Of a stretch of 64,000 bases of DNA, positions 62,519 through 64,000 are shown in pieces (positions within the stretch are counted from its first letter, which is position 1; the number at the start of each line of letters is the position of its first letter). The position numbers were made by a program, and so were the translations under genes. The DNA lies in assembly GCA_030544215.1 (NCBI GenBank), contig JARZZO010000002.1, positions 28,829,395 to 28,893,394 on the forward strand. Direction: 5' to 3'. The stretch is from Zantedeschia hybrid cultivar. Taxonomy: Eukaryota; Streptophyta; Magnoliopsida; Alismatales; Araceae. Under the pieces are notes generated by a model. That model was not told where the DNA came from, ran no database searches, and saw only the letters and a list, made by a program, of their open reading frames with translations.

Positions 62519-63953
62519 TGTAAGGATTGAGGTTTCGGGTTCTGTATTCGGGTCGGGTTCGGGTCGGATCCCCTGGTTTGGACCCTGTGAGGGGTCTTGA
62601 GATTCCCGGCTGAACGGCGTCAGCACTGCTCGACGCCTTTTAAAAGGCGTCAGGTTGTGTGGACGCCATTTAGCTCCGCAGATTGTCATGCCACGTGTGC
62701 GCCACGTGGGCGGGTTTCGGGCCGCGAGAGTACGGCCCCTGTCAGATTTGTCTGAACGGCGTCCAGCTCGGTCGACGCGTTTCAGACTGCGACACCTGCG
62801 GTGTCAGGGTACGGCGCCAGAGCGTTGTCAGTACGGCCTGTCTTGTCGTCTGAATGGCGTCCGCGGTGGGCGACGCGTTTCAGAGCGGTGTCGGTACGGC
62901 CGTCCTGTCAGATTGATTGGCGTCTGCCTCGATCGACGCGTTTTAGCGGGATTCTGGTTGACCCCGCGAGCCTCCCCTTCTTTCCCTCATTCTCACCTTC
63001 ACTCTCTCTCTCCTCACCCTCTCCGCCCTCTCCGACGCTCTTCCTCCCCTTCCCTTCCTCTTCTTCCTCTTCCAACCACTCCATAGCCTCCTTACCTGTC
63101 ACCTCTACCTCCACCACCTCCTTCGCGGCGTTCCCTTCTCCGGACGGCGGCCGACGTCCCGGCGGAGTGGCAGCGTCCTCGAGGGTACCGGCGGCGGTCT
63201 GCGGTGCGGCGGGTCGGCGGCGAGGAGTTTGGAGGAGTTCAAGAACCTGTAGGAGGACGAAACCTTGCATGTGTGCTCGTTTGCTTCTTGGCGTGTTTGG
63301 GGTTAGATTGAGCATGTTTAGGGGGATTCCTTGTGGGAATGGCGGTGTTTGTGGACGTGGTTTCATAGCATGATCGTGGTGCTCGACGTTCTCATCTTCC
63401 CCCTTTGGTTTTGGGGCTTTTAGGGGTGCCTGGGGTTCAAGGGAGAAACCCTCGGGTTGAACCAGGAGACCTGGTTTCTGGCGCTAAATAGCGTCGTACC
63501 TGGTCGACGCCGTTCCGAAAGACGTCAGGTCAGTACGACGCGTTTTAGGGCAGAAACCTCCCTGTTCGAGGTTTCCTGAGTTAGGGGTTCTGGCGCTAAA
63601 TGACTTCATGGATGGACGACGCCTTTCAGAAGGACGTCGGGCCATCATGACGCCATTTAGGTAGGAAATGCCCCCGTTTAAGGGTTCTGCAATCTGGATT
63701 TCTGGGTTGAATGGCGTCTGGCGACCCTGACGCGTTTTAAACGGCGGCTTCACTGGTGGACGCGTTTTAAGGATAATCTAGCTTTTAATAAACCTGTCTA
63801 AGGGTCTTGAATGGCGTCGACCTCGGTCGACGTGATTCAAGACAGGAATGCTTAATTCTGTTATTTCGTGCATGTATTCACGGTGGGATGGTTCTAATGC
63901 ATGCTTTGGGTTGTATACTGAGACGGAGGACTTCTGCGTGAGTGGAATTACAT

Positions 63954-63991
<38 letters not shown>

Positions 63992-64000
63992 TTAGCTATA
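62519..64000 (+). mobile_element. Chromovirus-type LTR, start only (runs off the window)
   Basis: It starts TGTAAGGATTGAGG inside the copia gag gene. It follows the solo LTR at 2810 closely over its full visible length (shared GGGTCGGGTTCGGG, CT-rich block at 62975-63080, and so on). Whether it is a solo LTR or a whole element cannot be told. The preceding five bases are TATTT. A GT microsatellite ends the visible part (63959-63989). Confidence 0.9.
62611..63839. repeat. Spaced palindromes (GACGC type), twelve units, in the last LTR
   Basis: Units start at about 62611, 62641, 62753, 62851, 62914, 63485, 63516, 63597, 63628, 63708, 63738 (degenerate left arm) and 63808, in the same order as the twelve units of the solo LTR at 2810. 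Every one has a 10-base spacer. Confidence 0.87.

Overview
This window is plant (angiosperm) nuclear DNA from a repeat-rich region. It is a nested stack of LTR retrotransposons with only scraps of possible host genes. The evidence is plant-type Ty3/gypsy elements (Tat/Ogre-like and Tekay-like chromovirus), plant Ty1/copia elements with initiator-Met tRNA primer sites, plant mobile domain (PMD)-like genes, GT-AG introns and CT-rich leaders. I cannot say monocot or eudicot.

Layout. 1-1060: first coding exon and 5' leader of an unknown minus-strand gene. 2440-9240: a possible Pack-MULE-like region with gene-like scraps, a 1.54 kb tandem duplication and a 2.76 kb solo LTR (2810-5570, target duplication TAGCA). 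9245-36048: remains of a minus-strand copia element. It is split by a 19.8 kb Tat/Ogre-like element (10580-30416, here Tat1) and by a minus-strand solo LTR (32128-34188). An inverted LTR pair closes this block (to 36835). 38002-47220: a second Tat-like element (Tat2) with gag and protease but no reverse transcriptase, target duplication GCATG. 47302-62518: a plus-strand copia element whose 5' LTR was hit by a Tekay-like chromovirus (47912-58519, duplication AATGG); that chromovirus holds a truncated copia element in its own 3' LTR. 62519-64000: the start of another chromovirus-type LTR, inserted in the copia gag gene.

Tat1 is the most complete element. Its two LTRs are both 1324 bp. Its pol frame (1280 codons) keeps the catalytic motifs. 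Between pol and the 3' LTR it carries two spliced, apparently intact antisense genes (13246-14590 and 15448-18318) that resemble plant mobile domain proteins.

The most unusual signal is a short spaced palindrome with half-site GACGCnnTTYA, its inverse and a fixed 10-base variable spacer. I count about 70 copies. It occurs in Tat1 (LTRs, leader, and upstream of and inside its antisense genes) and in the chromovirus-type LTRs, which belong to a distant lineage. I did not see it in the copia parts. Tat2 carries two other palindrome arrays with different arms and mostly the same 10-base spacer. All counts and identities were made by eye.
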